From NCBI RefSeq assembly GCF_007489285.1, contig NZ_VLIY01000001.1:1-64000 (forward strand): a stretch of 64,000 nt of DNA, read 5' to 3'. This DNA comes from Skermania sp. ID1734. GTDB taxonomy: Bacteria > Actinomycetota > Actinomycetes > Mycobacteriales > Mycobacteriaceae. Position numbers and translations under genes: made by a program. Below the pieces are notes generated by a model, which was not told the DNA's origin, ran no database searches, and saw only the letters and a list, made by a program, of their open reading frames with translations. Every line of letters starts with the position of its first letter. Positions within the stretch are counted from its first letter, which is position 1. This document shows, piece by piece, positions 55,790 to 64,000 of the stretch.

Positions 55790-57025
55790 CTACCCCGCCA
55801 ACTCCCGCACCTCTGCGGGCAACTCGTCATCGTCGGACTCGACCGTCAAATCGTCCTCGGTGAGCTGAGTGGCATTCTTGCCGCCCAAATACTGGGTCAG
55901 CCCGGACTTTTCGTAATGATCCTTGATCCGGTCGCTCATCAAGCCGATGTATTCGAGATTCGGAATCAGTCGCTCGAACATGATGCTGCGGAACTTCAGC
56001 ATGCTCGGCGAGCGCATCATCTCTTCATCCCACGTCTTCAGAGACACCTTGTGCGAGAACCATTCTTCATATACTTCCCGCATCTTGAATCGGTTGCGCA
56101 TGAGCAGCGCGACCTCGTAAGCCCAGTCCTCGCGCTCGCGCCGTTCCCGCTCCGAAATGTTCTTGGTGATGTGCTCTCGCAACGCCAGCACGCCGTAATG
56201 CACGTGCCGAGCCTCGTCCTGAATCACCATCTTGAGCAACTGTTTCAGCAGCGGCTCGCGGGTCTGCTGGAACATCGTCGTGAACGCACCGAGCGCGAGC
56301 CCTTCGATCATAATCTGCATGCCAAGGAATTTGATGTCCCAGCGACCATCGGTCATCAGGTCGTCGATGATGATGAACAAGTTGTCGTTGACCGTGTAGA
56401 TCTTCTCCAGCTTGGTATCGAGGTAACGCAGGAAAACCTCGAGGTGACGACCTTCGTCCATCACCTGTGTTGCGCCATACAGCTTTCCGTCCATCCACTG
56501 CACACACTCGGTGACCTGCGCGGCCGCGTACAACGCACCCTGCTCGCCGTGCATGAACTGGCTGAGCATCCATGCGGCCACGTCCCAGGTCAGCCGACGC
56601 TCCTCCAACGCAGTCAGCTTGACCCCGAACCCCTCGACGGCATCGAACGGCACGAAGCTGCGCGGCAAGATTTGCGCATCCGGATTGTCGGGCGAAACAT
56701 CGAGCCCCCACGGCAGATCGCCGTCACCATCCCACTGCTTCGACACCGCTCGCCGGTACAGCTCGTACATCTCGACGAAGTCGCCCTGGTAGCTCAGCGT
56801 GTAGTGCGCGCTGTGGTGGGCCTTCATGTCCACGTGATCGCCATGCTTGCCTTCGCCGAGCACCATTCCCCGCATCGCCGAAGGCGCCATGGAGGCCGCA
56901 ACTTTCGGGTTCTGCACCGACAGCATCGTGCCGACGTTGTCGAGGGTCTTGTGAATCTCGTTCTGCGCCTTGATCGGCAGTCCACGCAGCATGGTGTCGA
57001 CCGGGGCTTTCACCGGATTGCGCAT
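55790..57025 (-). CDS. Ferritin-like diiron oxygenase (AurF/R2-like)
   Basis: A 411-aa helical protein with carboxylate and histidine ligands in repeated ExxH-type motifs: SQFMHGEQGALYAA (~155-168), QVMDEGRHLEVFLRY (~185-199), MIEGLALGAFTTMF and QDEARHVHYGVLALREH (~275-291). The set of Glu/His ligands fits a diiron oxygenase or desaturase-like enzyme that activates oxygen. It ends in an acidic tail. Sixteen base pairs downstream of the ferredoxin reductase gene, it probably takes electrons from that reductase. The substrate is unknown; a fatty-acyl or amine substrate is possible. Confidence 0.75.
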   Translation of the reverse strand: MRNPVKAPVDTMLRGLPIKAQNEIHKTLDNVGTMLSVQNPKVAASMAPSAMRGMVLGEGKHGDHVDMKAHHSAHYTLSYQGDFVEMYELYRRAVSKQWDGDGDLPWGLDVSPDNPDAQILPRSFVPFDAVEGFGVKLTALEERRLTWDVAAWMLSQFMHGEQGALYAAAQVTECVQWMDGKLYGATQVMDEGRHLEVFLRYLDTKLEKIYTVNDNLFIIIDDLMTDGRWDIKFLGMQIMIEGLALGAFTTMFQQTREPLLKQLLKMVIQDEARHVHYGVLALREHITKNISERERREREDWAYEVALLMRNRFKMREVYEEWFSHKVSLKTWDEEMMRSPSMLKFRSIMFERLIPNLEYIGLMSDRIKDHYEKSGLTQYLGGKNATQLTEDDLTVESDDDELPAEVRELAG

Positions 57026-57041
57026 GACGCGCCTCCTTCAC

Positions 57042-58163
57042 TCAGGCGTCGAGGACGGCGCTCTCTTGGGCGTAGGCCGAACAGCTGAGGATGTAGCCGT
57101 CGGCGCGTTCTTGATCACTCAGGCAGTTCGGTTCATCGATCGTCACCGCGCCACGGATCACCCGGATCTTGCAGGCGGCGCAACCGCCGACCGTGCAACT
57201 GAAGTCGAGTCGCAGTCCGCTGCGCAGGCCGGCGTCGAGAATCGTTTCGCCCGGCCGCTGGGTGACCTTTCGGCCCGACGCTCGGAACTCCAGTGCCTGC
57301 GGTTCAGTGGGCACGGTGCAGGTGTGCTGCGGGGCGGCGTAAAACCGTTCGCGATGAATGCGGTCCGGCTCGATGGGTAGCGCCGCCGCGGTTGCGTCCA
57401 TCAATTCCATTGGCCCGCAGAGGAATACCTCCGTGCTTCGTTCTGGCGCCAGCAGCGCCGCGGCGCGCTGGCCGGTGAGTCGGCCCCGCTCCCCCGACCA
57501 GCCCGGCTCCGGCTGAGACAGCACGTGCACAACGCGCAACTGCGGGTGCTTGGCAACCAACGCCTGCAGGCGGCGAGCGAAGATGATTTCGGTTTGCCGC
57601 CGCGAGGCATACACCAACGAGATGTCCCGAGACGGTGACCGTCGAAGCGCCGTCTCGATCATGCTGATCACCGGGGTGATTCCACTACCGGCCGCCAGGA
57701 ACGCCAGCGGAACCGAATCATCCTGCGGCAGAGCAAAATCCCCAGACGGCCCCAACACGGTGTACTCGTACCCGACGGCCACACCGCGGTGCACGAAGCC
57801 GGAGACCTCGCCGCCGTCGATCGACTTGACCGTGCACGCCAGACGGTCCCCCTCGGCATCGCAGATCGAATACGCCCGTTTGATGGTGACGCCACCGATG
57901 TCGAAGCAGTGCGTAAGGTACTGCCCTGCCCGGAACTCGACAGGCCGCCCGTCTGTCGTTTCGAGTTCCAGCGTGACCGCATCGTCGGTCTCGCGGATGA
58001 CGTCCACCACGCGAACGTGACGCTGCACCAATGCGGTTGGTGACTGGCCCCAACGCTTGGACGGTCCGTTGGGTCGGGGAATCGTGATCGGATACGGCTT
58101 GCTCAGATTGAACGTGGCGATACGCGCTGCGAGTGATCGCGGCATGGTGACAAGGCTTGGCAT
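57042..58163 (-). CDS. Ferredoxin reductase with plant-type 2Fe-2S domain (oxygenase reductase)
   Basis: A 373-aa electron-transfer protein. The FAD domain has FRAGQYLTHCFDIGGVTIKRAYSIC (RxYS flavin motif, ~95-100 region). The NAD(P)H domain has PLAFLAAGSGITPVISMI (~165), LVYASRRQTEIIF and VFLCGPMELMDA. The C-terminal ferredoxin domain has SCTVGGCAACKIRV (CX4-5CX2C) and a fourth Cys in YILSCSAYA (~363). It should pass electrons from NAD(P)H to the adjacent diiron oxygenase. The ATG at 58163 faces a divergent TetR gene, with a perfect palindrome in between that probably controls this operon. Confidence 0.88.
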   Translation of the reverse strand: MPSLVTMPRSLAARIATFNLSKPYPITIPRPNGPSKRWGQSPTALVQRHVRVVDVIRETDDAVTLELETTDGRPVEFRAGQYLTHCFDIGGVTIKRAYSICDAEGDRLACTVKSIDGGEVSGFVHRGVAVGYEYTVLGPSGDFALPQDDSVPLAFLAAGSGITPVISMIETALRRSPSRDISLVYASRRQTEIIFARRLQALVAKHPQLRVVHVLSQPEPGWSGERGRLTGQRAAALLAPERSTEVFLCGPMELMDATAAALPIEPDRIHRERFYAAPQHTCTVPTEPQALEFRASGRKVTQRPGETILDAGLRSGLRLDFSCTVGGCAACKIRVIRGAVTIDEPNCLSDQERADGYILSCSAYAQESAVLDA

Positions 58164-58196
58164 CGCAGCCCCTGACCCACGTAGTAGGAACTCGAT

Positions 58197-58222
58197 CGTG
58201 CCAATAATCTAAAGTTGGCACG
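58197..58222. promoter_or_regulatory. Probable TetR operator (8-bp inverted repeat)
   Basis: CGTGCCAA (58197-58204), a 10-bp spacer and TTGGCACG (58215-58222) form a perfect inverted repeat in the 80-bp gap between the reductase and the TetR gene. Its position is typical for an operator shared by a TetR regulator and its divergent target operon. Confidence 0.65.
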
Positions 58223-58243
58223 GCGGCGTGTCAAGATATATGG

Positions 58244-58873
58244 GTGCCCCACGTCGTGCGCCCCTTTCGCGGCGTCAGCGCCGAGGAACGGCGAGAGCTC
58301 CGCCGCAATCAGTTGCTCGATGCTTGCCTGGACATCGTCAGCAGCGCCGGAATGGCGACAACGACCATCGAGGCGGTGAGCCGACAGGCCGGGCTGACCA
58401 AGCGGTACTTTTACGAAAGCTTCCGCACCCGCGACGCCCTCTTCGAAGCGTTGGCCGAACGGCTGATTACGGAGATCAACAGCGGGGTCCTCGACTCACT
58501 ATCGGACTCCGCATCGGAACTCGTCGATCGCGCGCGCAACGGCGTCGGCTGGGTCATCACGGTGCTCACCGACGACCCGCGCAAGGCGCGCTTCTTTACG
58601 GAACTGATCGGCAGCGAACTGCTCAAGGAGACCGTCGGCGGCGCCGAGCACACCCTTGCCCGACTGCTCACCGACCTGCTGCTGGCCGACAGCGACAGCA
58701 CCCAGGCGCAGCGCGACCGGCTGCAACTGGCCGCGCTTGTGATCGTTTCCGGCACGGCGCAGGCCGTCACCAGCTGGCTCGACGGCAAGCTCCCGGTCTC
58801 GCGGGAGGACCTGATCGAGGAAATCGCACAGATGTCAGTCGCCGCGGTACACACCGTGCGCAGCGACATATGA
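58244..58873 (+). CDS. TetR-family transcriptional regulator
   Basis: A 209-aa repressor. The N-terminal DNA-binding domain is clear: RRNQLLDACLDIVSSAGMATTTIEAVSRQAGLTKRYFYESFRTRDALFEAL (~19-68), with the helix-turn-helix at TTTIEAVSRQAGLTKRYFYESF. The C-terminal ligand domain (~80-205) is helical. The GTG at 58244 is 21 bp after the palindrome. It most likely represses the divergent reductase-diiron oxygenase operon and itself; the inducer is unknown. A long overlapping arginine-rich frame on the same strand is a shadow. Confidence 0.88.
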   Translation: MPHVVRPFRGVSAEERRELRRNQLLDACLDIVSSAGMATTTIEAVSRQAGLTKRYFYESFRTRDALFEALAERLITEINSGVLDSLSDSASELVDRARNGVGWVITVLTDDPRKARFFTELIGSELLKETVGGAEHTLARLLTDLLLADSDSTQAQRDRLQLAALVIVSGTAQAVTSWLDGKLPVSREDLIEEIAQMSVAAVHTVRSDI

Positions 58874-59139
58874 GCTAGTTGTGCATTCAATCGAAGTGGT
58901 TCTGCGCCAATCAGATCGGTCCTGAGCGGTTGCCTCGTCAGTAGACCAGTGCTAGACAAGATGGGTATCGGATGCGCCTCATCGGGGAAGCGCACCGAGT
59001 ATTCCGGCCCGCCCGCCTGGAGCGCTGACGAGCGCGAGGTTGCGGCAAAGACGCCGTGGGCTAAACGAAAACAGAAGGCACGCAGTGACCTTTACAAAGC
59101 AATTGCGTGTCTTTGATGGAGACCCTGGAGGTTCTCACC

Positions 59140-60504
59140 GTGGCGCCACTGCTCTCACCGACCGATCTGTTGTTTCAACTCGCCGAATCACCCACCCACC
59201 CAATGCATGTCGGTGGACTATTGATCTTCAGTCCACCCGATTCCGGGACCTTCGCGGAAGTCCACCGCGCACTCGATGCGGCCGTGTGTCGCAATCAGAT
59301 CGGCGATTTCCTGCGGCGCACCGCGCGACGATCAGCAGCAACCGCCGGACTCCTCGCGTGGCACGACCACGCGACCGCCGACGTCACGGAGCACGTCCAG
59401 CGCCACACGCTCGCGCCGGGAGCTGGCAGCACCGAACTCTTCGAACTCTGCTCGCAACTGCATGCGGCGCCACTCGACCGTGAGCGCCCGCTGTGGGAAA
59501 TGCATTTCATCGATGGCCTCGCGCATGACCGATTCGCCATTTACGCGAAGATCCATCACTCGCTCGCCGACGGCACCTCTGCGATCGCGCTGTTGCGGCG
59601 CGCGTTGTGCGAAAACCCCGATCGCCACGACATGCCGGCGCCGTGGGAGCCGATAGCCACAGCCGCCAAGCGCGCGAAGGCGGCGCTACCGGGCCTGGGA
59701 GCCATGGCCAACACGCTGGTCGACAGCGCCAAGATCTTGCCGGCAGTCGCCGACACCGTAACCCGAGCGGCGTTCGGGCGCGGCGGACCGCTGTCGATCT
59801 CAGCGCCGAAAACCCCGTTCAATCAGGACATTTCAACCGAGCGCGCGTTTGCCGCCCACTCCTGGCCGCTGGAGCGACTGCGCCTGGTCGCCAAAGCCAC
59901 CGATTGCACGGTGAACGACGTGGTGCTGGCCATGTGCTCGGGCGCGTTGCGCGGGTACCTGGAAGATTCGGGCGAACTGCCCGACGCCTCCCTAGTCGCG
60001 ATGGTGCCGGTGTCGCTGCGGGAACGCACCGATCAGGAGGCGGGTGGCAACAAGCTTGGCGTCGTCATGTGCAATCTCGGCACCAACCTTGACAACCCGC
60101 GGGCGCGGCTGGCCAAGGTGCACGGCTGCATGAACCAAGGCAAGGAGGTGATCGCTGGTCGTGGGCCAGTCCAGTTGCTGGTGACCAGCGCGCTTGGCAT
60201 CGCTGCCTTGGCACCCGGTGTGCTGCTGGGACGCGACATCCTGCCGCGACCGCCGTTCAATGTGGTGATCTCGAACGTGCCGGGGCCCGACCGGCCGCTC
60301 TACTGGAACGGCGCGCTGCTCGAGGAAGTGCACCCGCTGTCGATTCCGCTGCCCGGTCAGGCGTTGAACATCACCTGCACGAGCAATCACTACCAGATCA
60401 GCTTCGGCCTGACCGCCTGCCGCAAGGCGGTGCCGGATCCGCAGCGGATTCTCGACAAGCTCGATGTCGAACTGCGGCTGTTGGAGGCGGCGGCCGGAAT
60501 GTGA
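59140..60504 (+). CDS. WS/DGAT acyltransferase (wax ester / triacylglycerol synthase)
   Basis: A 454-aa enzyme that joins acyl-CoA to an alcohol or diacylglycerol to form storage lipid. Motifs: LLSPTDLLFQLAE at the start, ERPLWEMHFIDGL (PLW), KIHHSLADGTSAIALL (the HHSLADG active-site motif, ~130), NDVVLAMCSGALRGYL, GNKLGVVMCNLGT, and FNVVISNVPGPDRPLYWNG near the C-terminus. Mycobacteria carry many such genes (Tgs family). The GTG at 59140 is preferred because GGAGG lies eight bases upstream and the product then starts like family members; in-frame GTG 59107 is the alternative. Confidence 0.9.
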   Translation: MAPLLSPTDLLFQLAESPTHPMHVGGLLIFSPPDSGTFAEVHRALDAAVCRNQIGDFLRRTARRSAATAGLLAWHDHATADVTEHVQRHTLAPGAGSTELFELCSQLHAAPLDRERPLWEMHFIDGLAHDRFAIYAKIHHSLADGTSAIALLRRALCENPDRHDMPAPWEPIATAAKRAKAALPGLGAMANTLVDSAKILPAVADTVTRAAFGRGGPLSISAPKTPFNQDISTERAFAAHSWPLERLRLVAKATDCTVNDVVLAMCSGALRGYLEDSGELPDASLVAMVPVSLRERTDQEAGGNKLGVVMCNLGTNLDNPRARLAKVHGCMNQGKEVIAGRGPVQLLVTSALGIAALAPGVLLGRDILPRPPFNVVISNVPGPDRPLYWNGALLEEVHPLSIPLPGQALNITCTSNHYQISFGLTACRKAVPDPQRILDKLDVELRLLEAAAGM

Positions 60505-60511
60505 GGGCCGG

Positions 60512-60793
60512 TTACTTTTTGTCGAGGGCTCGGATCAGAAGGTCCTTGACTTCGGCGACGCTCTCCTCGATCGAGCGGACGCGGGCGTTCGTCTCGTCGA
60601 GCTTTGACCCGAGACTGTCGACACGGCCGTCGAGCCGATTCGACATGTTGTCCGTGCGCTGGTCCATGATGTCGAACCGCTCGCGCGTTTGCTGACTCAG
60701 CACATTGATCGATGCCAGTACGGCTTTGTAGTCAGCTCGCTCCGCTTCCAGAGCGGCGACTCGAGCCTCGAGTTCAGCAAGCGTTGCGGCCAT
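60512..60793 (-). CDS. Small coiled-coil protein
   Basis: A 93-aa protein, almost wholly heptad-patterned helix: ATLAELEARVAALEAERADYKAVL, then QTRERFDIMDQRTDNMSNRLDGRVDSLGSKLDETNARVRSIEESVAEVKDLLIRAL. It has no membrane segment and no catalytic motif. Such short coiled-coil proteins are frequent in mycobacteria; the function is unknown. The Met at 60793 is preferred to one ten codons upstream because the repeat starts there. It converges with the WS/DGAT gene. Confidence 0.65.
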   Translation of the reverse strand: MAATLAELEARVAALEAERADYKAVLASINVLSQQTRERFDIMDQRTDNMSNRLDGRVDSLGSKLDETNARVRSIEESVAEVKDLLIRALDKK

Positions 60794-60918
60794 GCAAGGC
60801 AGCCTACCGATCAGTCCCGACAAAATCGCGGCTGCGAAACCTGTCGGAGGTCTCCTCTAACGTCTCGCAGTGGGGGCGATCTCCCGGTGTGGCGGACTGG
60901 AGCAGACAGGGGTGGACG

Positions 60919-62058
60919 ATGTCGGAAGCGTTCGATTTCGATGCGGCGATCGATAGGGCTTGGGCGAAGTTTCGTTCGGCGCTTGCCGACCGGTTGCTTC
61001 AGATTCCGCGCGGTGAGTCGGTCCCACTCGGACCGTGGGATGATCCGGCCGCGGAATGGGAGGCCTCGAATCCGCCGCAGCTTCGAGTGGCAAAGAACGG
61101 GCGGCTGCGCTGCGAGGTGCCATGGGACTTCCACTTCACCGTGCCCGAGCGCAATCAAGCGCGACGGGAGGCGTTGCATGCGCTCGGCTGGCGTCAGCGG
61201 GCGTCCGGCAACCTCGTGCTGGAGGTGAGCCGGCGCGAACCGGACAAGCTCGCGGCGCTCGTGGTTCGGGCGCTCCGGGAGGTCTGGCAGGTTCCGCATC
61301 CGAGCTTTCTCGAACCGGCGGATAGCCCGATCGAGCCGGTGACGCATCTGGCTATCGAACCCATCGACCGCGCGCACCTGCAGTCGCTCGTCGACGCGGC
61401 GCTGGGAGAGCTGGTCCGCGCGCCGCTCGTCAAGGCCGAATGTGGCTGCATTCACTTCGAGCTGGGTGGAAGGGATTGCTGGCTCAAGGTGCTCGAGCAC
61501 GCGCCTACGGTCGAATTCTGCACGACGCTGGCCGAGCACATCGTCGACGCCGCGCGCACCGCGGCAATCATCGCTGAGGACCGGCCGCGCTCACGCGACG
61601 TCACGCTGGTCCGGTTCGAGGACTCGGTGATCGCGTCGCTACGGATGGAGGCGACCGCGTTTGCCGCGTGCAACCTCGCTGCGGCGATGACCAAATGGGC
61701 ACAGTTCATGAGTGAGGAGGCAGACGAACTCGTTCAACGCCTCGGCGGTGAAACCGACTCCGAGGAATTGCCGACCGAACTGACTTGCCTGCTGCAGCTC
61801 CAGTCGAGCGACTGCCCGCTGGACCCTGCCCAAGTCGCCGCAATCTGCAACGACGATCGGCGCGCCATCCTGCGATGCCTGCGGATCTGTGCCCAGCAGG
61901 AAGCCGCCTGGCAACAGCTGGCGACGGAAGCGTTCGACCGCGGTGATCACGAGGAAGCATCTGCCTGCGAAGGCGAAGCACGCGTTTGGGCGGAAACCAC
62001 AAACCAGCTGAAGGCGGCGCTGCGCCTAGTTGTGCTCGGCAAACGAAGGTCCGCCTGA
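60919..62058 (+). CDS. TY-Chap-like protein, three-domain paralogue 3
   Basis: A 379-aa protein. It starts EAFDFDAAIDRAWAKFRSALADRLL, then LRVAKNGRLRCEVPWDFHF, HALGWRQRASGNLVLEV and EVWQVPHPSFLEP (~125). The middle domain has HFELGGRDCWLKVLEHAPTVEF, and the helical C-terminus has VAAICNDDRRAILRCLRIC and GDHEEASACEGEARVWAETT. It aligns along its whole length with the gene at 1576 and partly with that at 12265. The ATG at 60919 is chosen because the family sequence begins there. The function is unknown. Confidence 0.6.
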   Translation: MSEAFDFDAAIDRAWAKFRSALADRLLQIPRGESVPLGPWDDPAAEWEASNPPQLRVAKNGRLRCEVPWDFHFTVPERNQARREALHALGWRQRASGNLVLEVSRREPDKLAALVVRALREVWQVPHPSFLEPADSPIEPVTHLAIEPIDRAHLQSLVDAALGELVRAPLVKAECGCIHFELGGRDCWLKVLEHAPTVEFCTTLAEHIVDAARTAAIIAEDRPRSRDVTLVRFEDSVIASLRMEATAFAACNLAAAMTKWAQFMSEEADELVQRLGGETDSEELPTELTCLLQLQSSDCPLDPAQVAAICNDDRRAILRCLRICAQQEAAWQQLATEAFDRGDHEEASACEGEARVWAETTNQLKAALRLVVLGKRRSA

Positions 62059-62516
62059 GCGAACCATGATCGAAAAGTCTTCCGCCGCAACACTACTGGC
62101 GGGTAGGAAGTGAAAGTGCAGGAAATCACAAACTTGCCTGGTCGCCGAAAAAAAGCTGGTCAGAGCAGATATTCAAGGCCGCAATTACCAATACCCAAGA
62201 GTAGGAACCGAGTTCACACATACTTCGATATGACACGGAGCCTCGCGATGCTGCACTCTGTGAGCCAACGCACTCTCCCGGCCTGCGCCGGGCGAGGTCA
62301 GCCGCACCGGAAACTCCTCGCTGACAGCGATGGGTGACGCGACACAACACCCAAGTGAGGTTCCGAGAGCAAGTGGCGGATGACACACTCGAATACGGGC
62401 CACGTCTGTTGATCGACAGGCGACCCCCTCGCGCTTGACCAAACAGGCGCACGCAGGGCGGTAACCACACCGCCGCAGATCGCGATATCGCGTATGTAAG
62501 GACGGGCAGCGAGACG
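62059..62516. promoter_or_regulatory. Intergenic region upstream of the carboxylase, with hairpins
   Basis: 458 bp without a convincing gene. CCCGGC/GCCGGG around a 4-base loop (62277-62292) could end transcription of the preceding gene, although no T-tract follows. GGCGGT/ACCGCC around a 6-base loop (62457-62474) and a 12-bp palindrome (62481-62492) lie just before the carboxylase start, where regulation would be expected. Confidence 0.4.
62481..62492. promoter_or_regulatory. Palindrome CGCGATATCGCG, possible operator
   Basis: A perfect 12-bp palindrome 24 bp upstream of the carboxylase ATG. It would overlap a promoter or the leader and may bind a dimeric repressor. It could also occur by chance in GC-rich DNA. 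Confidence 0.3.
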
Positions 62517-64000
62517 ATGTTCAAGCGGATTGCAGTAGTGAACCGCGGTGAGGCGGCAGTGCGCCTCATTCGCGCGGTACGAGAACTTAACGCCGAGCAT
62601 GACTACGGAATCCGCATCATCGCGCTACATACCGACGCTGAGCGCCGGGCCATGTTCGTCCGCCAAGCCGACGAGGGCGTCATCCTCCGGCGCGTCGGAT
62701 CGGTCAACCCGTACCTCAACCACGCCGAGCTGCGACGCGCGCTGATCGAAGCCCAGGCCGACGCCGTCTGGGTCGGCTGGGGATTCGTTGCCGAAGATCC
62801 CGCCTTCGCCGACTTGTGCGCGTCTCTCGACATCACCTTCATCGGCCCGTCATCGAAGGCTATGCGGCTGCTCGGCGACAAGGTCGAAGCCAAGTTGCTC
62901 GCCGAAAAGGTCGGCGTCCCGGTCGCGCCGTGGTCGGGCGGCCCGGTGGAAACGCGCGCGGACGCGCGCCGGCACGCACAGGCAATCGGCTACCCGCTGA
63001 TCATCAAGGCGCGCAGTGGCGGCGGCGGCCGCGGCATCCGCAAGGTCTACGCCGAGGACGAGCTGGAACTCGCGCTCGAACGCACTCAGGGCGAGGCCGA
63101 ACGCTCCTTCGGTGACCCGGTGGTCTTCATCGAACGACTGGTCACCGACGCCCGGCACGTCGAAGTTCAGGTCATCGCCGACGGCTACGGCAACGTATGG
63201 GCACCCGGTGTTCGTGACTGTTCGATCCAGCGCAAGAACCAGAAGGTGATCGAGGAATCGTCGTCTCCGGTGATGCGCAAGGACCAAGCCGATCACCTTC
63301 GGCAGGTCTCCGCCGACCTCGTCCGAGCCGCGGGCTACTGCGGCGCCGCCACGGTCGAATACCTCTACCAGCCCGACCAGCAGCTCTTCACCTTCCTCGA
63401 AGTGAACACCCGCCTGCAGGTCGAGCACCCGATCACCGAGGCGACCACCGGCCTGGACCTGGTCAAGCTGCAGATCCACGTGGCCAACGGGGGCAAGCTC
63501 GAGGGTGACTGCCCCGGCGAGTTCGGCCACGCGATCGAGGCGCGACTCAACGCCGAGGATGCCGACAACGGATTCGCGCCGGCGCCCGGCACCGTGCAGT
63601 ACCTGAAGTTCCCGCTCGGCTCCGGCCTGCGCGTGGACAGCGGCATCGCCCAGGGCGACGTCATTCCACCCGACTACGACTCGATGGTCGCCAAGATCAT
63701 CGCCTGGGGACGCGACCGCAACGAGGCCCTTGCCCGGTTGCGGACCGCGCTGAGGGAAACCACCGTGGTCCTCGATGGGGGCACCACCACCAAGTCCTTC
63801 CTGTTGAACCTGCTCGACCGCCCGGAGTTGATCTCCGGTGAGGCCGACACCGGATGGCTAGACCGCACCGGCGCCGGCACCGCCTCGGGACCGAGCAAGG
63901 TCGCCGATGTCGCCCTACTGGCGGCCGCGGTCGACAGCTACGACACCGAGGAGGCGCACGAGCGCACGGCGTTCTTGTCGTCGGCGCGTGGCGGCCGTCC
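62517..64000 (+). CDS. Biotin-dependent acyl-CoA carboxylase, biotin carboxylase domain (partial)
   Basis: Runs off the right edge after ~494 codons. The N-terminus FKRIAVVNRGEAAVRLIRAVREL and ALHTDAERRAMFVRQADEG form the biotin carboxylase N-domain; the ATP-grasp has IIKARSGGGGRGIRKV (~162), HVEVQVIADGYGNV, and FLEVNTRLQVEHPITE (~295), with ERLVTDARHVE in between. GHAIEARLNAEDADNGFAPAPGTV begins the C-terminal part. The ATG at 62517 fits. The N-terminus resembles the large single-chain (~1800-aa) long-chain acyl-CoA carboxylases of mycobacteria more than ordinary AccA, but the decisive part lies outside the window. Confidence 0.88.
   Translation, partial: MFKRIAVVNRGEAAVRLIRAVRELNAEHDYGIRIIALHTDAERRAMFVRQADEGVILRRVGSVNPYLNHAELRRALIEAQADAVWVGWGFVAEDPAFADLCASLDITFIGPSSKAMRLLGDKVEAKLLAEKVGVPVAPWSGGPVETRADARRHAQAIGYPLIIKARSGGGGRGIRKVYAEDELELALERTQGEAERSFGDPVVFIERLVTDARHVEVQVIADGYGNVWAPGVRDCSIQRKNQKVIEESSSPVMRKDQADHLRQVSADLVRAAGYCGAATVEYLYQPDQQLFTFLEVNTRLQVEHPITEATTGLDLVKLQIHVANGGKLEGDCPGEFGHAIEARLNAEDADNGFAPAPGTVQYLKFPLGSGLRVDSGIAQGDVIPPDYDSMVAKIIAWGRDRNEALARLRTALRETTVVLDGGTTTKSFLLNLLDRPELISGEADTGWLDRTGAGTASGPSKVADVALLAAAVDSYDTEEAHERTAFLSSARGGR

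Noticed and set aside
55916-57088. 390-codon frame antisense to the diiron oxygenase
   Set aside because: Histidine/arginine-rich shadow of a gene with strong diiron motifs on the other strand.
58228-58878. 216-codon reading frame overlapping the TetR gene
   Set aside because: Arginine- and alanine-rich composition typical of an out-of-frame reading of GC-rich DNA; the overlapping frame is a clear TetR protein.
62110-62337. 75-codon frame before the carboxylase
   Set aside because: No ribosome binding site, low-complexity basic composition and no family resemblance.

Overview
The window looks like chromosomal DNA of a high-GC mycolic-acid actinomycete (Mycobacteriales; a Mycolicibacterium- or Nocardia-like organism). 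Evidence for this is a mycothiol-dependent maleylpyruvate-isomerase-family protein, a WS/DGAT wax-ester/triacylglycerol synthase, a diiron oxygenase with its own 2Fe-2S reductase, a biotin carboxylase of the long acyl-CoA carboxylase type, and three paralogues of a TY-Chap-like protein. No rRNA, tRNA or CRISPR array was recognised. All assignments come from reading motifs; no database search was run.

Layout. 1-1.5 kb: right end of an IS3-type element, a DUF4234 membrane protein and the mycothiol-dependent enzyme. 1.6-13.2 kb: a minus-strand operon of three overlapping helicase/nuclease genes (NERD-helicase, AddB-like, AddA-like), a DUF6308-like protein and a small caspase/CHAT-like protein, bracketed by two TY-Chap-like genes. 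13.4-17.6 kb: a minus-strand cluster of an unknown 428-aa protein, a GmrSD-type (DUF262/DUF1524) nuclease with a RAMA-like C-terminus, and a uracil-DNA-glycosylase-like protein. 18.2-45.8 kb: a large DISARM-like composite. Two minus-strand genes (a 1137-aa protein of unknown function and a 1638-aa DEAD/DEAH+DUF1998 helicase) diverge from a plus-strand DrmD-type SNF2 helicase and a DrmMI-type Eco57I-like adenine methyltransferase. These are followed by an AbiEii-type nucleotidyltransferase pair, a silent inverted copy of the methyltransferase C-terminus, a tyrosine recombinase, a second (2110-aa) DUF1998 helicase and a RelE-UvrD-type fusion helicase. 46.1-54.7 kb: a large P-loop GTPase gene with an apparent frameshift, and a 2001-aa DUF4011/helicase/Vsr/DUF3320 protein (Hhe-like defence architecture). 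54.7-64 kb: ordinary metabolic genes (NTF2-like, RibD/DHFR-like, diiron oxygenase plus ferredoxin reductase with a divergent TetR regulator, WS/DGAT, a coiled-coil protein, a third TY-Chap-like gene, and the start of a biotin-dependent carboxylase).

Most interesting result. The last 444 codons of the methyltransferase (32589-33920) are matched by an equally long inverted copy (34924-36255) that has no catalytic domain. The copies share a 13-bp sequence at their outer ends, are in frame with each other at that point, and differ mainly in three patches. A tyrosine recombinase gene begins 33 bp beyond the outer end. This is the layout of an invertible specificity switch, as known for hsdS genes of type I restriction systems and for pglX of some BREX systems, but here in a DISARM-like locus. 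The spacer between the copies carries an AbiEii-type toxin-antitoxin-like pair whose first gene overlaps the methyltransferase stop codon, so inversion would also change its expression context.
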